DNA of 64,000 nucleotides from Bradyrhizobium sp. 21 (GTDB lineage Bacteria; Pseudomonadota; Alphaproteobacteria; Rhizobiales; Xanthobacteraceae): NCBI RefSeq assembly GCF_023073335.1, contig NZ_JADPJG010000026.1, positions 64,046-128,045 on the forward strand. The letters run 5' to 3'. The position numbers and the translations under genes are program-made. Below, piece after piece: positions 46,090 through 55,401 of the stretch (positions are counted from its first letter, which is position 1; the number at the start of each line of letters is the position of its first letter). Below the pieces are notes generated by a model, which did no database searches, had not been told where the DNA came from, and saw only the letters and a list, made by a program, of their open reading frames with translations.

Positions 46090-46404
46090 CTCTGAAATTC
46101 AGAAGCCTTATCTATCGTCGATGCTGCGTTGCACAACCCATGTTTCGGGATGGCTGGCAGGCGGCGCCGAAACGGACAACAATTGGTGAAGAAGCCGCCG
46201 CTTTGGGACCGCGACATCGATGACGAGTGCCGGCGGCCTGACTTAGCTGGCACGGCAGGCTTGCCGAACCGATTCGAATGCCATTGGTTCGCCAGCATCT
46301 GATGGTTGTGAGTGACCGTTGATTGGACGAAAGTCGTCGAAAGCGGACGGTCTGTTGCGGTTGCTCGGCGCAGGCCCGGTCCCTTGTTCGTACAGGGAGC
46401 GACC
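46090..46404. other. Divergent intergenic region
   Basis: 315 bp between the divergent MFS and PQQ dehydrogenase genes. It must hold both promoters, but no clear operator, repeat or RNA feature is seen. The SD for the dehydrogenase is CAGGGAG at 46394-46400. Confidence 0.5.
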
Positions 46405-48780
46405 ATGCAGCGATCCAGGGCGGTCCTCGTCACGGGTATCATTTATGGCTTGATCGGCCTGGTCCTCGCGGCCGGCGGCATCTGGCTTGTCGCGTTGGGC
46501 GGTTCGATCTTCTACGTGATCCTCGGTGCCGGCATTCTGCTCACGGCCGCGCTGCTCATGACGCAGCGCCGATCTGCGCTATGGCTGTTTGCAATCGTGC
46601 TGGCCGGCACGCTGGCGTGGGCCGTCTACGAGGTGCAATTCGACTGGTGGCCGCTCGCCGCGCGTGGCGACGTCGTCTTCCCGATGGCGCTTTGGCTTCT
46701 CACGCCGGCGATCGTCCGTGGGCTCGTACAAAACGAGCGGGTGTCGTACCGAAATGCAACGGCGCCGCTCTGGGCCGCCATTGTGCTGGCCTCGGTGGTG
46801 CTCGTGATCGGGCTGTTCTCCAGTGATCACGACATCAACGGCACGATCGCGGAGTCCGGTTCTGCGGTCCCGCAAAGTGAAGCCGACCCGCAGCCGGATG
46901 GCGATTGGCGTGCGTATGGACGCACCCAGTTCGGACAGCGCTATTCGCCGCTGAAGCAGATCACGCCTGCTAATGTCGGCAGGCTCGAGGTCGCCTGGAC
47001 CTTCCGCACCGGCGACGTGGCGACGTCCAACGATTCCGGCGAGACGACCTTCGAGGTTACCCCGATCAAGGTGCGCGATACGCTCTATCTCTGCTCGCAG
47101 CACCAGGTCCTGTTTGCGATCGATGCCAGGACCGGCACCGAGCGCTGGAGGTACGATCCCAAGCTGACGTTCAACAAGACGTTCCAGCATATGACCTGCC
47201 GCGGGGTCTCTTATCATGAAGCGGCCGCGGGGGCCGCAAACAGCAGCGGTGGTGCCGCGCCCGCCGAATGTCCCCGGCGGATCTTCCTGCCGGTCAATGA
47301 TGGACGCATGATCGCTCTCGATGCCGACAGCGGCAAGCTCTGCGACGGCTTCGGCGATCACGGCACCCTCAACCTGCAGGAAGGCATGGGGATCACGACG
47401 ACGGGCTTTTTCGAGCCGACGTCGCCGCCGGTCGTCAGTGACAGGATCCTGGTCGTTGCCGCCGCGGTCATCGACAATTATGCGGTCGACGTGCCGTCGG
47501 GCGTCGTCCGCGGCTTCGATGTCGATACCGGCAAGCTGGTCTGGGCATGGGACTCCGGCGCGCCGGATGAGAACGCGCTGCCGTCGCCGGCCCGCCACTA
47601 CACCAACGGATCGCCGAATTCGTGGATCTCCGCCGCGTTCGACCCGAAGCTCAACCTCGTCTTTATCCCCACCGGCAACAACGGTCCCGATATCTGGGGC
47701 GGCAACCGCAATGCGCTCGTCGAGCGCTATTCCAGCTCCATCGTTGCGCTGGACATCAACACCGGCAAGCGCGCCTGGTCGTACCAGACCGTGCATCACG
47801 ACCTATGGGACATGGATGTTCCCTCGCAACCGAGCCTGGTCGATGTGATGACGGCCAAGGGCATTGTGCCCGCGATCATCCAGCCGACCAAGGTGGGCAA
47901 TTTGTTCGTGCTCGACCGCAGGAGCGGCGAACTGATCGTGCCGGCGCCGGAACGCACCGTGCCGCAGGGCGCCGCGCCCGGCGACCGCACTGCGCCGACG
48001 CAGCCGTTTTCCGAACTGACATTCCGGCCGGAGGCGAAGCTGACCGGCGCTGATATGTGGGGCGGCACGATCTTCGACCAGCTGTTGTGCCGGATCGCGT
48101 TCCATCGACTGCGTTACGAGGGCACGTTCACGCCGCCGTCGTTGCAGGGCACGCTGGTATTCCCGGGCAATCTCGGCATGTTTGAATGGGGCGGCATCGC
48201 GGTCGATCCCGTGAGACAGATCGCCATCGCCAACCCGATGTCGCTGCCCTTCGTCTCGAGGCTCATTCCGCGCGGCCCCCTCAATCCTCCCGCGCCGACG
48301 GCCGAGAAGCCGGTCGGCAGCGAGATCGGGACGCAGCCGATGTACGGCACCCCGTTCGGGGTGGATATATCGAGCTTTCTCTCGCCGTTGTCCGTGCCGT
48401 GCTACCGGCCGCCCTGGGGCTCGATGGCCGCAATCGATCTCAGGACGATGAAAATTGTCTGGCAGCATCCCAACGGCACCATCAGGGACACCACGCCGCT
48501 GCCTCTTCCCTTCAGAATGGGCGTGCCGATGCTGGGTGGACCGATCACGACCGCAGGCGGGGTCGCATTCTACACCGGCACCTACGAGTACACGATCCGG
48601 GCTTACGACGTGCGCAATGGCAACGTGCTCTGGGAAGACCGCTTGCCGGCCGGTGCCCAGTCGACGCCGATGAGCTACGAGGCCGACGGCAAGCAATATG
48701 TCGTCACCGCGGCCGGCGGTCATGGCTCGTTCGGCACCAAGCGCGGCGATTACGTCATCGCCTACGCGTTGAAGGATTGA
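46405..48780 (+). CDS. Membrane-bound PQQ-dependent dehydrogenase (glucose/quinate/shikimate type)
   Basis: 791 residues from MQRSRAVLVTG, normal for the family. About five membrane helices fill residues 1-145. A periplasmic eight-bladed quinoprotein propeller follows: WRAYGRTQFGQRYSPLKQITPANVGRLEVAWTFRTGD, then TPIKVRDTLYLCSQHQ, and GSPNSWISAAFDPKLNLVFIPTGNNGPDIWGG. It oxidises a sugar or cyclic polyol in the periplasm and passes electrons to ubiquinone. Glucose, quinate or another substrate cannot be told apart by eye. No pqq genes are in the window. Confidence 0.94.
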   Translation: MQRSRAVLVTGIIYGLIGLVLAAGGIWLVALGGSIFYVILGAGILLTAALLMTQRRSALWLFAIVLAGTLAWAVYEVQFDWWPLAARGDVVFPMALWLLTPAIVRGLVQNERVSYRNATAPLWAAIVLASVVLVIGLFSSDHDINGTIAESGSAVPQSEADPQPDGDWRAYGRTQFGQRYSPLKQITPANVGRLEVAWTFRTGDVATSNDSGETTFEVTPIKVRDTLYLCSQHQVLFAIDARTGTERWRYDPKLTFNKTFQHMTCRGVSYHEAAAGAANSSGGAAPAECPRRIFLPVNDGRMIALDADSGKLCDGFGDHGTLNLQEGMGITTTGFFEPTSPPVVSDRILVVAAAVIDNYAVDVPSGVVRGFDVDTGKLVWAWDSGAPDENALPSPARHYTNGSPNSWISAAFDPKLNLVFIPTGNNGPDIWGGNRNALVERYSSSIVALDINTGKRAWSYQTVHHDLWDMDVPSQPSLVDVMTAKGIVPAIIQPTKVGNLFVLDRRSGELIVPAPERTVPQGAAPGDRTAPTQPFSELTFRPEAKLTGADMWGGTIFDQLLCRIAFHRLRYEGTFTPPSLQGTLVFPGNLGMFEWGGIAVDPVRQIAIANPMSLPFVSRLIPRGPLNPPAPTAEKPVGSEIGTQPMYGTPFGVDISSFLSPLSVPCYRPPWGSMAAIDLRTMKIVWQHPNGTIRDTTPLPLPFRMGVPMLGGPITTAGGVAFYTGTYEYTIRAYDVRNGNVLWEDRLPAGAQSTPMSYEADGKQYVVTAAGGHGSFGTKRGDYVIAYALKD

Positions 48781-49142
48781 ACGCGGGAGGTCGACATGGG
48801 TGCATCGTCCGGGTCACGCTGATGGCGCGGTTCGCGCCGTCAGCTCTTGTGGTGCGGGCAGCCGGGGTCGAACCGTCACAGCGCTTGCGCCCCGAGGGAT
48901 TTAAGTCGCTTGCGTCGAATGATGTCCCTGCGCGATTCCCGCCGAAAACTGACCCGCCATAAAACTGACGCGCCAAGTGAGTTTTGCCAATTCACGGTCA
49001 AAGGAGACCCGATTGGGCACTTGCATGGCCTTCAACCTGCACGCTAAAACAGCCCGCCCGGCAATCTGCCACTCAAGCGGCCGACTTTCTTCCCAAAACG
49101 AACGCCAGCATCTCCTCAGGACACCCGCTGTACGAGGCGACA
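48781..49142. other. Intergenic region holding the distal tRNA-Leu fragment
   Basis: The 362 bp after the PQQ dehydrogenase contain the degenerate tRNA-Leu copy (48850-48916), given separately. The rest (48917-49142) has no supported gene or structure and is probably island debris. Confidence 0.5.
48850..48916 (-). repeat. Degenerate 3' fragment of tRNA-Leu (candidate attachment-site remnant)
   Basis: 67 bases matching 50240-50307 of the intact tRNA-Leu gene, same orientation, with three substitutions and one missing base. It covers the CCA end, T arm, variable arm and anticodon arm, then stops. The missing base falls in the anticodon loop and one change breaks the anticodon stem, and there is no D arm or 5' acceptor strand, so it cannot be a tRNA. 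Its position downstream of the tRNA 3' end fits an old integration site. Confidence 0.9.
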
Positions 49143-50078
49143 ATGAGCGACGCGCAGTCCCAGTCACCAGCTCCACGAGAACGTGGCCCCGCGTTCACCG
49201 CAGCGCAAGCGACCGTTGCGGCAGCAGTTCTAGCGGTTGTCAGCGCCATTGGTGGCGCGTTCATTCAATCAATGACAACCCGCGACGTTGAGGCGGGAAA
49301 GTCCTCGACAGCGCTCAGCATTGAGAAAACCAAAGTTGACGGTGATCTAGAGATCGAGCGACAGAAACAAACGGCAACTGCCGAACTGGCGAGGCAGGAA
49401 TTTGAGACGAAGCTCATCCTGAGGGCCATCGAGACACCGGATCGCGATGAGGCCGTTCGAAATCTTCAATTCTTTCTTGATGCGGGCTTCATCCAGGACA
49501 AGGGCGGCAAAATCGCCAAATTGAACGCGAGCCAGTATCCTTCTATTACGCCACCGCCACCAACCGTATCTGCCCCTTTAGAGCGGCGACCACCCGGCCA
49601 GCCTCCTACTGCTCAAGACCAGGTCAATCCAAAGGTGTTGGAAACAGCGTCCTCGTTTGTCGGATATTCCACGGCCAATGTGCCCGGAACGGCTGGAGGA
49701 CATCTTGCTGGGGCTTGGTCGGTCAACGAGGTCGTGCGCGTTGCACTTGGAAAGGCAATCAGTGGCTCTGCAAACGGCGATAACGCGTTGAGCATTATTG
49801 AAACCTTCGAGGTCTTGAAATCGCGCCACATTCAGCGCTCCATCGAGAGCGTAAAGCCCGGGATGATCATCGTGTCGCCTACAAAGGCAAATGTAAGCGG
49901 GCATATTGGAATCGTCGGGACGCCCGTGGCGAACGAGCCTGACAGTTTCATCATTTTCTCGAATAGTTCGGGCAACGCAGAATTTCGGCAGAATTTCACC
50001 TTGAAGTCATGGAGGGCAAGCTCCGGGGCAAAAGGGCTGGAAACCTATTTCTTCGAGATAGATTTCAAAGCGTTGTGA
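49143..50078 (+). CDS. Orphan membrane-anchored protein, NlpC/P60- or CHAP-like C-terminus
   Basis: 311 residues from MSDAQSQSPAP. One membrane helix (TVAAAVLAVVSAIGGAFIQSM, about residues 25-45) is followed by a charged helical region (about 60-120) and a Pro-rich linker (ITPPPPTVSAPLERRPP). The C-terminus (about 160-311) has GGHLAGAWSVNEVV, which resembles the active-site helix GCAWAVN of cell-wall hydrolases, but Gly stands where the nucleophile Cys should be. A His candidate is in VSGHIGIVG. It is the only gene in the suspected tRNA-Leu island. The fold is inferred; it may be inactive. Confidence 0.6.
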   Translation: MSDAQSQSPAPRERGPAFTAAQATVAAAVLAVVSAIGGAFIQSMTTRDVEAGKSSTALSIEKTKVDGDLEIERQKQTATAELARQEFETKLILRAIETPDRDEAVRNLQFFLDAGFIQDKGGKIAKLNASQYPSITPPPPTVSAPLERRPPGQPPTAQDQVNPKVLETASSFVGYSTANVPGTAGGHLAGAWSVNEVVRVALGKAISGSANGDNALSIIETFEVLKSRHIQRSIESVKPGMIIVSPTKANVSGHIGIVGTPVANEPDSFIIFSNSSGNAEFRQNFTLKSWRASSGAKGLETYFFEIDFKAL

Positions 50079-50239
50079 TTGACGTTCGAAGGCTGCATCG
50101 GTGGTTGTGCCTAACTATGCCGTGCTCGCCGACCCTGAGGTCGATCTCCAGCAAAGCCTTCACGAGCCGGCCTCGGACAGCTCATGATCGCTCGTCTGTT
50201 TCCTGGTTCTGCCACCGGGCTAGGCCCCGTTGGCTCTCG

Positions 50240-50328
50240 TGGTGCGGGCAGCCGGGGTCGAACCGGCACAGCGCTTGCGCACCGAGGGATTTTAAGTCCC
50301 TTGCGTCTACCAATTCCGCCATGCCCGC
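50240..50328 (-). tRNA. tRNA-Leu (anticodon UAA)
   Basis: An 89-nt class II tRNA with encoded CCA. The acceptor stem GCGGGCA pairs with TGCCCGC, the T arm is GCCGG-TTCGACC-CCGGC, and the anticodon stem AGGGA/TCCCT holds loop CTTAAAA, so the anticodon is TAA (reads UUA, UUG). A long variable arm is present, as expected for leucine. Its 3' end faces the degenerate copy at 48850. Confidence 0.97.
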
Positions 50329-50501
50329 TTGATCCAACGAGATCAATCGCTTAAGTCCCTTTCCGGCCGTCTGGAATTGGCGCTTGGTGGGCCGGAGGGG
50401 CGGCTCTTCCTTAAGCGAGCCGGCCGCACAAGGCAAAGCCTCAATCCGGACATCTGTTGCTGCTTTAGGCATTCTCAATCCACGGGGACTATTCATCCGG
50501 C

Positions 50502-50945
50502 ATGCCCGTTTCGTTTCTCTCCCGCTCTCGCCCTGTGCGCACGCTGCTTCCGCTGGGCTTGCTCTGCGCCGCGCTCGGCGGCTGCGCGAGCGTCAGCGAC
50601 ACCATCAGCCCGGCCTTCGTCGATCCGGGCCGCTATGAGCTCTGGGATTGCAAGCAGCTCGCACCCGAGCGCAAAAATCTCGTCAAGCGCGTCGGCGATC
50701 TCGAGCGGCTGATGGCCAAAGCCGAGACCGGGGCGGGCGGTGCCGTGGTGGTCGAGCTTGCCTATCGCAACGACTACATCGGCGCGCGGGGACAGCAGAA
50801 GCTGCTGGAGGAGACCTGGCACAAGAACAGGTGCCGCGAGAGCGACATGGAGGCGGCCGAGCCGCCCGTTAAGCCGGCGGCTCCGCCCGCACCGGCAGTT
50901 GCCGCCAAGCCGTCCAGGCCGAAGTCCGGTGGCGCCGTCAACTGA
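50502..50945 (+). CDS. Small lipoprotein
   Basis: 147 residues. The signal peptide ends in a lipobox (LCAALGGC, Cys28), so it should be a lipoprotein of the inner or outer membrane. The body has a helical part with YELWDCKQLAPERKNLVKRVGDLERLM and ends with a Pro/Ala-rich tail. It resembles a conserved Bradyrhizobium lipoprotein of unknown function. Confidence 0.8.
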   Translation: MPVSFLSRSRPVRTLLPLGLLCAALGGCASVSDTISPAFVDPGRYELWDCKQLAPERKNLVKRVGDLERLMAKAETGAGGAVVVELAYRNDYIGARGQQKLLEETWHKNRCRESDMEAAEPPVKPAAPPAPAVAAKPSRPKSGGAVN

Positions 50946-51044
50946 CGATGGGGCGCTTTAGGCTGCGTTTGAGCATCATCTCCGCGCAAACGCGTTCCGC
51001 ATTTTTCGCGACGAAAACCGCTGCACACTTTTCCGGATCATGCT

Positions 51045-52247
51045 CTACGCCCGCCATTCGTAGATCCAGTCCTGCCGCGCCAGCATGCGGTCCGGGCCGA
51101 GCGCGCGGACGGCAAGATCGCGCGCGAAGGCGAGCGGCCCGCTGAGATGATAGATGCGGCCCTGATGCCGCGCGGTCCGCTGCACCTGCCGCACGCGCGG
51201 CTGGCGCGCACGGCCGTATTGTCTCAGCGCCGCAGTGATGCCCGCGGTGCTCTCGGCGGCCTCGAGGCTCAGATGCTGCGCCAGCACGGCGGCATCCTCG
51301 ATTGCCATGCCGGCTCCCTGGGCCGCAAACGGCAGCATCGCATGCACGGCGTCGCCGAGCAGCGCGACCGGGCCTTTGCTCCAGGGGCAGTCGTCGGGCA
51401 CGCCAAAGAGAGCCCATTTCCGCCAGCTATCGACCGTGGCGAGCATCATGCGCGCCGGCGGCGGCCAGCGCGGCGCGGCGAAGGCGTCCATCACCTCGAA
51501 GGGATCGCCGGGCGTGCTCCAGCCCGGCCTGTTCCAGGTGCCCGGCAGCACCGCGACCACGTTGATCTGGCGTCCGCCCGCGATCGGATAGGCGACGAGA
51601 TGGGCGTTCGGGCCCATCCAGAGCTGGACCCGGCGCGCGGTGTAGTCCTTCGGCAGTTGCGTGGCATCGAGCGTGCCGCGCCAGGCGATCAGCCCGGAGA
51701 AGCGCGGCTGCACCTCGGGAAACAAATGCTGGCGTACCGTCGACCAGATGCCGTCGGCGCCGATCAGCGCGCTGGCGAGATCGCTGCGGCGAATCGTGCC
51801 GCTGCGATGGACGACCGTCAGCCCCCTGGCGTGAGGCGCGACGTCTTCGAAGGTCGCGCCGAGTTTCAGGTCGATGTCGGGATGCTCGGCGACTGCGCCG
51901 GCGAGCGCGGATTGCAGGTCGGCGCGGTGCACCACCCAATAGGGGGCGCCGACGCGCGCGGTGGCGGCTTCTCCCAGCGGCATGCGCAAAAGTTCACCGC
52001 CGGCCCGCGCACTCATGATCGAGACCGCCTCCGGGATCACGACGCGCAGCTTGAGGCGCTCGGTGAGGCCGAGCTCGATCAGCACGCGGCTGGCATTGGG
52101 GGAGAGTTGCAGGCCGGCGCCGACGTCCTCTAGCCGCTCGGCCTTTTCCAGCACGACGACGCGGAAGCCGCGGGCCGCGAGCGCGAGCGCGGCCGTCAGT
52201 CCGCCTATCCCGGCACCGGCGATGACAATCGTTCGGGAGAGCGCCAT
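51045..52247 (-). CDS. FAD-dependent monooxygenase (salicylate/3-hydroxybenzoate hydroxylase-like)
   Basis: 400 residues of aromatic hydroxylase. The FAD dinucleotide fold is IVIAGAGIGGLTAALALAARG at the start; the DG motif is SALIGADGIWSTVRQHL, and the second FAD box is VALLGDAVHAMLPFAAQGAGMAIEDAAVLAQHL. It inserts oxygen into an aromatic ring with NAD(P)H. Start codon ATG 52247. The neighbour at 52267, transcribed toward it, is a zinc-finger protein that may be co-transcribed. Confidence 0.9.
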   Translation of the reverse strand: MALSRTIVIAGAGIGGLTAALALAARGFRVVVLEKAERLEDVGAGLQLSPNASRVLIELGLTERLKLRVVIPEAVSIMSARAGGELLRMPLGEAATARVGAPYWVVHRADLQSALAGAVAEHPDIDLKLGATFEDVAPHARGLTVVHRSGTIRRSDLASALIGADGIWSTVRQHLFPEVQPRFSGLIAWRGTLDATQLPKDYTARRVQLWMGPNAHLVAYPIAGGRQINVVAVLPGTWNRPGWSTPGDPFEVMDAFAAPRWPPPARMMLATVDSWRKWALFGVPDDCPWSKGPVALLGDAVHAMLPFAAQGAGMAIEDAAVLAQHLSLEAAESTAGITAALRQYGRARQPRVRQVQRTARHQGRIYHLSGPLAFARDLAVRALGPDRMLARQDWIYEWRA

Positions 52248-52266
52248 CCCTGACCGACAGGGGCGG

Positions 52267-52512
52267 TCAGGCCACCTTGTCCTTCAGGACGCATTCCGGC
52301 GGACGGGCTTCGCCCGCCTTCAGGTCGGCTGCGAAGCGGTACAGCGTCGAGCAGTAGGGGCAGATGATCTCGTTGTCGTTGCCGAGGTCGAGGAAGACGT
52401 GCGGATGATCGAACGGAGGGTTGGCGCCCACGCACATGAACTCTTGCGAGCCGATCTCGATGACGGGGACACCGGCATCGTTATGGAAGTGCGGGACGAC
52501 ATGGTCGGACAT
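52267..52512 (-). CDS. Zinc-finger protein (zf-CHCC, NDUFS6-like)
   Basis: 81 residues. Zinc ligands: Cys in EFMCVGANPPFDHPHVFLDL with its His, and ICPYCSTLYRF. The family is related to the mitochondrial complex I subunit NDUFS6 and is common in alphaproteobacteria with nuo, probably in complex I assembly or stability. It precedes the FAD monooxygenase by 19 bp. Confidence 0.88.
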   Translation of the reverse strand: MSDHVVPHFHNDAGVPVIEIGSQEFMCVGANPPFDHPHVFLDLGNDNEIICPYCSTLYRFAADLKAGEARPPECVLKDKVA

Positions 52513-52818
52513 CGTAACTCATCCTGGAGTGGCAATGGCGGCAGACACAATCACAGCTGACGCGGCATTATTGAGGCGCCGCGGACCATACTGGCGGGTG
52601 CAGATGATTGCTAGTCCAGCGGAACCGAAAGCTCCGCAATTGCCCCATGCTCGTTTGCTCATGCAAATTCGACACAATCTTGCGGCCTGAGAGAAGCCCT
52701 TCTTTCGTCGGGGACGTTGTGTCGCAATTCCGGCATACTATGTCTGTGGACGAGCGTAATTGCGGCGAAAGACGAACCGTCAGGCGTCAACGATCTCGGG
52801 ACCGTCCAGGCTTTTGGC
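52513..52818. other. Divergent intergenic region
   Basis: About 306 bp between the zinc-finger gene and the next rightward gene. It must contain both promoters; no convincing operator, repeat, RNA structure or small gene is seen. Confidence 0.5.
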
Positions 52819-53955
52819 ATGAAGTGGCTGCGAATCAGCACAGCGTTGACCGGTATCGCGGCGTGCAGCTTCATGCTCGCGCAGGTAGCGCCGCATGCCC
52901 GCGAGGCCGGCGCGATTCTGACCGTCCAGGACGATCCCGCCGCGCTCTCCGACATCAGGCTGGACGGGCTGCTGCGGAACAACGACCGCCTGATCCAGGA
53001 TAACATCGAGGCCGCGCTCGCAGCGGGCGATGCCGATCTCGCCGACAGCTTTGTCGTGTTGGCGCGCGACCGCAACATCGCGCTGCCTGACGACCTCCTC
53101 AGCCGCGTGAGCGATGCGCTCAAAGAGGAAAACTCGACCTCGCATTTCGCAAAGCGATTTGCCACGGGGCTCGTCACCGGCAACGCGGACGATGTTGCGA
53201 GCCTGTCGGGAACCGTGGCCGGCGATCTCTTCGTGATCGGCGACATCAGGGACGTCGTACGCGAAGGCAAGCACCTCGCCATGGGCGAGGAGACCGATCG
53301 CCTGGTGCTGGGCCTTGCGACCGCGGGCCTAGCGGTCACGGCCGTGACCTACGTCTCCGTCGGCGGTGCCGCGCCTGTTCGTGCCGGGCTGACGCTGGTG
53401 AAGGACGCGCGCAAGGTGGGGCGGCTCGGCGAGGGGCTCGCGGCATGGGCCGGCCGGTCCGCGCGCGAGGTCGTCGATACACCGATGCTCCAGAACGCCG
53501 TCGCCAAGGGGTCGGTGTTCCGTCCCGGCGAGACCGTCAGCGCGATCAAGGCTGCGTTCCGCGCCGAGAAGGCCGGCGCGCTGGTCCGGCTCGGCAAGGA
53601 TGTCACGCGTGTTGTCGAGAAGACCGGCACGCGCGGCGCGATGGATACCTTACGCATCGCCGACGGCCCCAAGGACGTCGCGCGCGCGGCGCGGCTCGCG
53701 GAAGCGCAGGGCGGAAAGACCCGCGCGATCATGAAGCTGCTCGGCCGCGGCGCGCTGCTGCTGATCGGTGGAGCGTTCGATCTCGCACTCTGGCTGTTCG
53801 GTGCGGCCCTGACGCTGTTCGGCCTGTTGTCGTCGGTCAAGGCTATGACGGAGCGCCTGACCCAGGCCTGGTGCGATCGCAACCGGGCGCGGCGACTTCG
53901 CCGGGCCCGGATCGCCGCCGAAGCCGCTCTGGCGAACTCGGTCATCTCGGCCTAA
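52819..53955 (+). CDS. Hypothetical membrane-associated protein
   Basis: 378 residues from MKWLRISTALTG; an upstream start at 52717 would add an unlikely lead. There is a signal peptide or first membrane helix (ALTGIAACSFMLAQVAPH). A helical middle with ADDVASLSGTVAGDLFVIGDIRDVVREG follows, then hydrophobic TAGLAVTAVTYVSVGGAAP, and near the end LLGRGALLLIGGAFDLALWLFGAALTLFGLL. The end is a very basic tail. No family was recognised. It is 33 bp upstream of an alpha/beta hydrolase on the same strand and may be coupled to it. Confidence 0.7.
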   Translation: MKWLRISTALTGIAACSFMLAQVAPHAREAGAILTVQDDPAALSDIRLDGLLRNNDRLIQDNIEAALAAGDADLADSFVVLARDRNIALPDDLLSRVSDALKEENSTSHFAKRFATGLVTGNADDVASLSGTVAGDLFVIGDIRDVVREGKHLAMGEETDRLVLGLATAGLAVTAVTYVSVGGAAPVRAGLTLVKDARKVGRLGEGLAAWAGRSAREVVDTPMLQNAVAKGSVFRPGETVSAIKAAFRAEKAGALVRLGKDVTRVVEKTGTRGAMDTLRIADGPKDVARAARLAEAQGGKTRAIMKLLGRGALLLIGGAFDLALWLFGAALTLFGLLSSVKAMTERLTQAWCDRNRARRLRRARIAAEAALANSVISA

Positions 53956-53988
53956 GATCAATCCTTCCCCTCAAGAATTGCGGAACTG

Positions 53989-54747
53989 ATGATGCCGAGC
54001 TTTCACAGCGGCGCCGTTGAAATTGCCTATCTCGACGAAGGCGAGGGCGATCCGATCATCCTGGTGCACGGCTTTGCCTCCAGCAAGAACGTGAACTGGG
54101 TCTATCCGACCTGGGTCTCGGAGCTGCGGAAGAACGGCCGCCGCGTCGTTGCGCTCGACAATCGCGGCCACGGCGAAAGCGCAAAGCTCTACGAGCCGGC
54201 GCAGTACTCGATTCCGACCATGGCCGGCGACGTGCTCGCGCTGATGGATCATCTCGCCATCCCGCAGGCCGACATCATGGGCTATTCGATGGGCGGTCGG
54301 ATGACGGCTTGGCTCGGCCTCAACGCGCCGCAGCGCCTGCGCTCGGCGATCCTTGGCGGCATCGGCATCGGCGGCCTGATAGAGGGCAGCGGGCCCGGCG
54401 AGAACGTGGCCAAGGCGCTGGAGGCGCCCTCGCTCGACGACGTCACCGATCCCGTCGGCCGCACGTTTCGTGCATTTGCGGACCAGACCCGTTCCGACCG
54501 CCGCGCGCTCGCCGCCTGCTTGCGCGGCACGCGTGATCTCATGACAAAGGAGCAAGCTGCGCGCATCGAGGTGCCCGTGCTGATCGCGGTTGGCTCGACC
54601 GACGACGTTGCGGGATCCGCCAGCGCACTCGGCACCATCATTCCCGGCTCTGAGGTGCTCGATATTCCCGGCCGCGACCACATGCGCGCGGTCGGCGACA
54701 AGGTCTACAAGACAGGCGTGCTCGATTTCCTCTCACGTCGTAGCTGA
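53989..54747 (+). CDS. Alpha/beta hydrolase
   Basis: 252 residues. The oxyanion-hole motif is PIILVHGFASSKN; the nucleophile elbow is MGYSMGGRM. An Asp is in VGSTDDVAGSAS and the catalytic His in DIPGRDHMRAV. The substrate is unknown. SD-like AAGAATTGCGGAA precedes the start; two ATG codons in a row make the exact start ambiguous. Confidence 0.9.
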   Translation: MMPSFHSGAVEIAYLDEGEGDPIILVHGFASSKNVNWVYPTWVSELRKNGRRVVALDNRGHGESAKLYEPAQYSIPTMAGDVLALMDHLAIPQADIMGYSMGGRMTAWLGLNAPQRLRSAILGGIGIGGLIEGSGPGENVAKALEAPSLDDVTDPVGRTFRAFADQTRSDRRALAACLRGTRDLMTKEQAARIEVPVLIAVGSTDDVAGSASALGTIIPGSEVLDIPGRDHMRAVGDKVYKTGVLDFLSRRS

Positions 54748-55401
54748 GGCAGTGCTGTCTGGTGAGTTTGTTGTCCGATCATCTTGAAATGGCCCATCCC
54801 ACGGGGCCGGACAATCTCTTCGGGGGCAACCGTTCACTCCTTCATGCACAGAGGTTTGGAGGTCGCCGTAGCCGGTGGTGAGACGTCATAGTGAAGCGGG
54901 AAGGTAAGTCGGCTATGGGACCAATATGCGACATCAGCCGTCCGTCAGTCGTGCCTGCTAGAGAGTTAGCGTCACCGTGTTCCGGCTTGTTCGGCTGGCC
55001 GAGGTCTTTGAGCGCGTATCGCAAAGTGTCGAGGCTCGAAATAACGCCGTGGGGACCCTGATCAATGATCCAGACGTCTTGCATCCCATCGGCCGCCATC
55101 TGTTCGCCCCGCGCAAGCGCGTCTTGCGGTGTCGCGGCCTGATAGACTTGCGGTCAACAGGCCGAATGCTCAATTTTCCATGAACTGAGCAAGTCCGCTA
55201 TGGTATCACAAGCGGCGGTCGAATGAGCGCGGCCCCGCGGCAGTTCTCCCGGTGTTAGCCGACATCAGGCAAGGTTCAGGGTATTTCGGCTAAGGTTCAG
55301 CGGCGGGAAGTTACCTGCTGCCTCACCTTAGTGGAGCTCGATGCCATCGAACCAAACCAGAGGGAGCCGCCACTAACGACCACAGCTTGGAGGTATTCGA
55401 A
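54748..55401. other. 650-bp gap with a probable decayed small gene
   Basis: On the reverse strand near 54960-55180 one frame reads QAATPQDALARGEQMAADGMQ and then DVWIIDQ, which looks like a real small protein, but the frame has no start: a stop lies just before it, and a plausible beginning (LSIRPVDRK) is one frame over. That is how a frameshifted small gene looks. Nothing else in the gap is supported. Confidence 0.35.

Noticed and set aside
48850..48916. A second tRNA-Leu gene
   Set aside because: Lacks the 5' acceptor strand and D arm and has lost a base in the anticodon loop.
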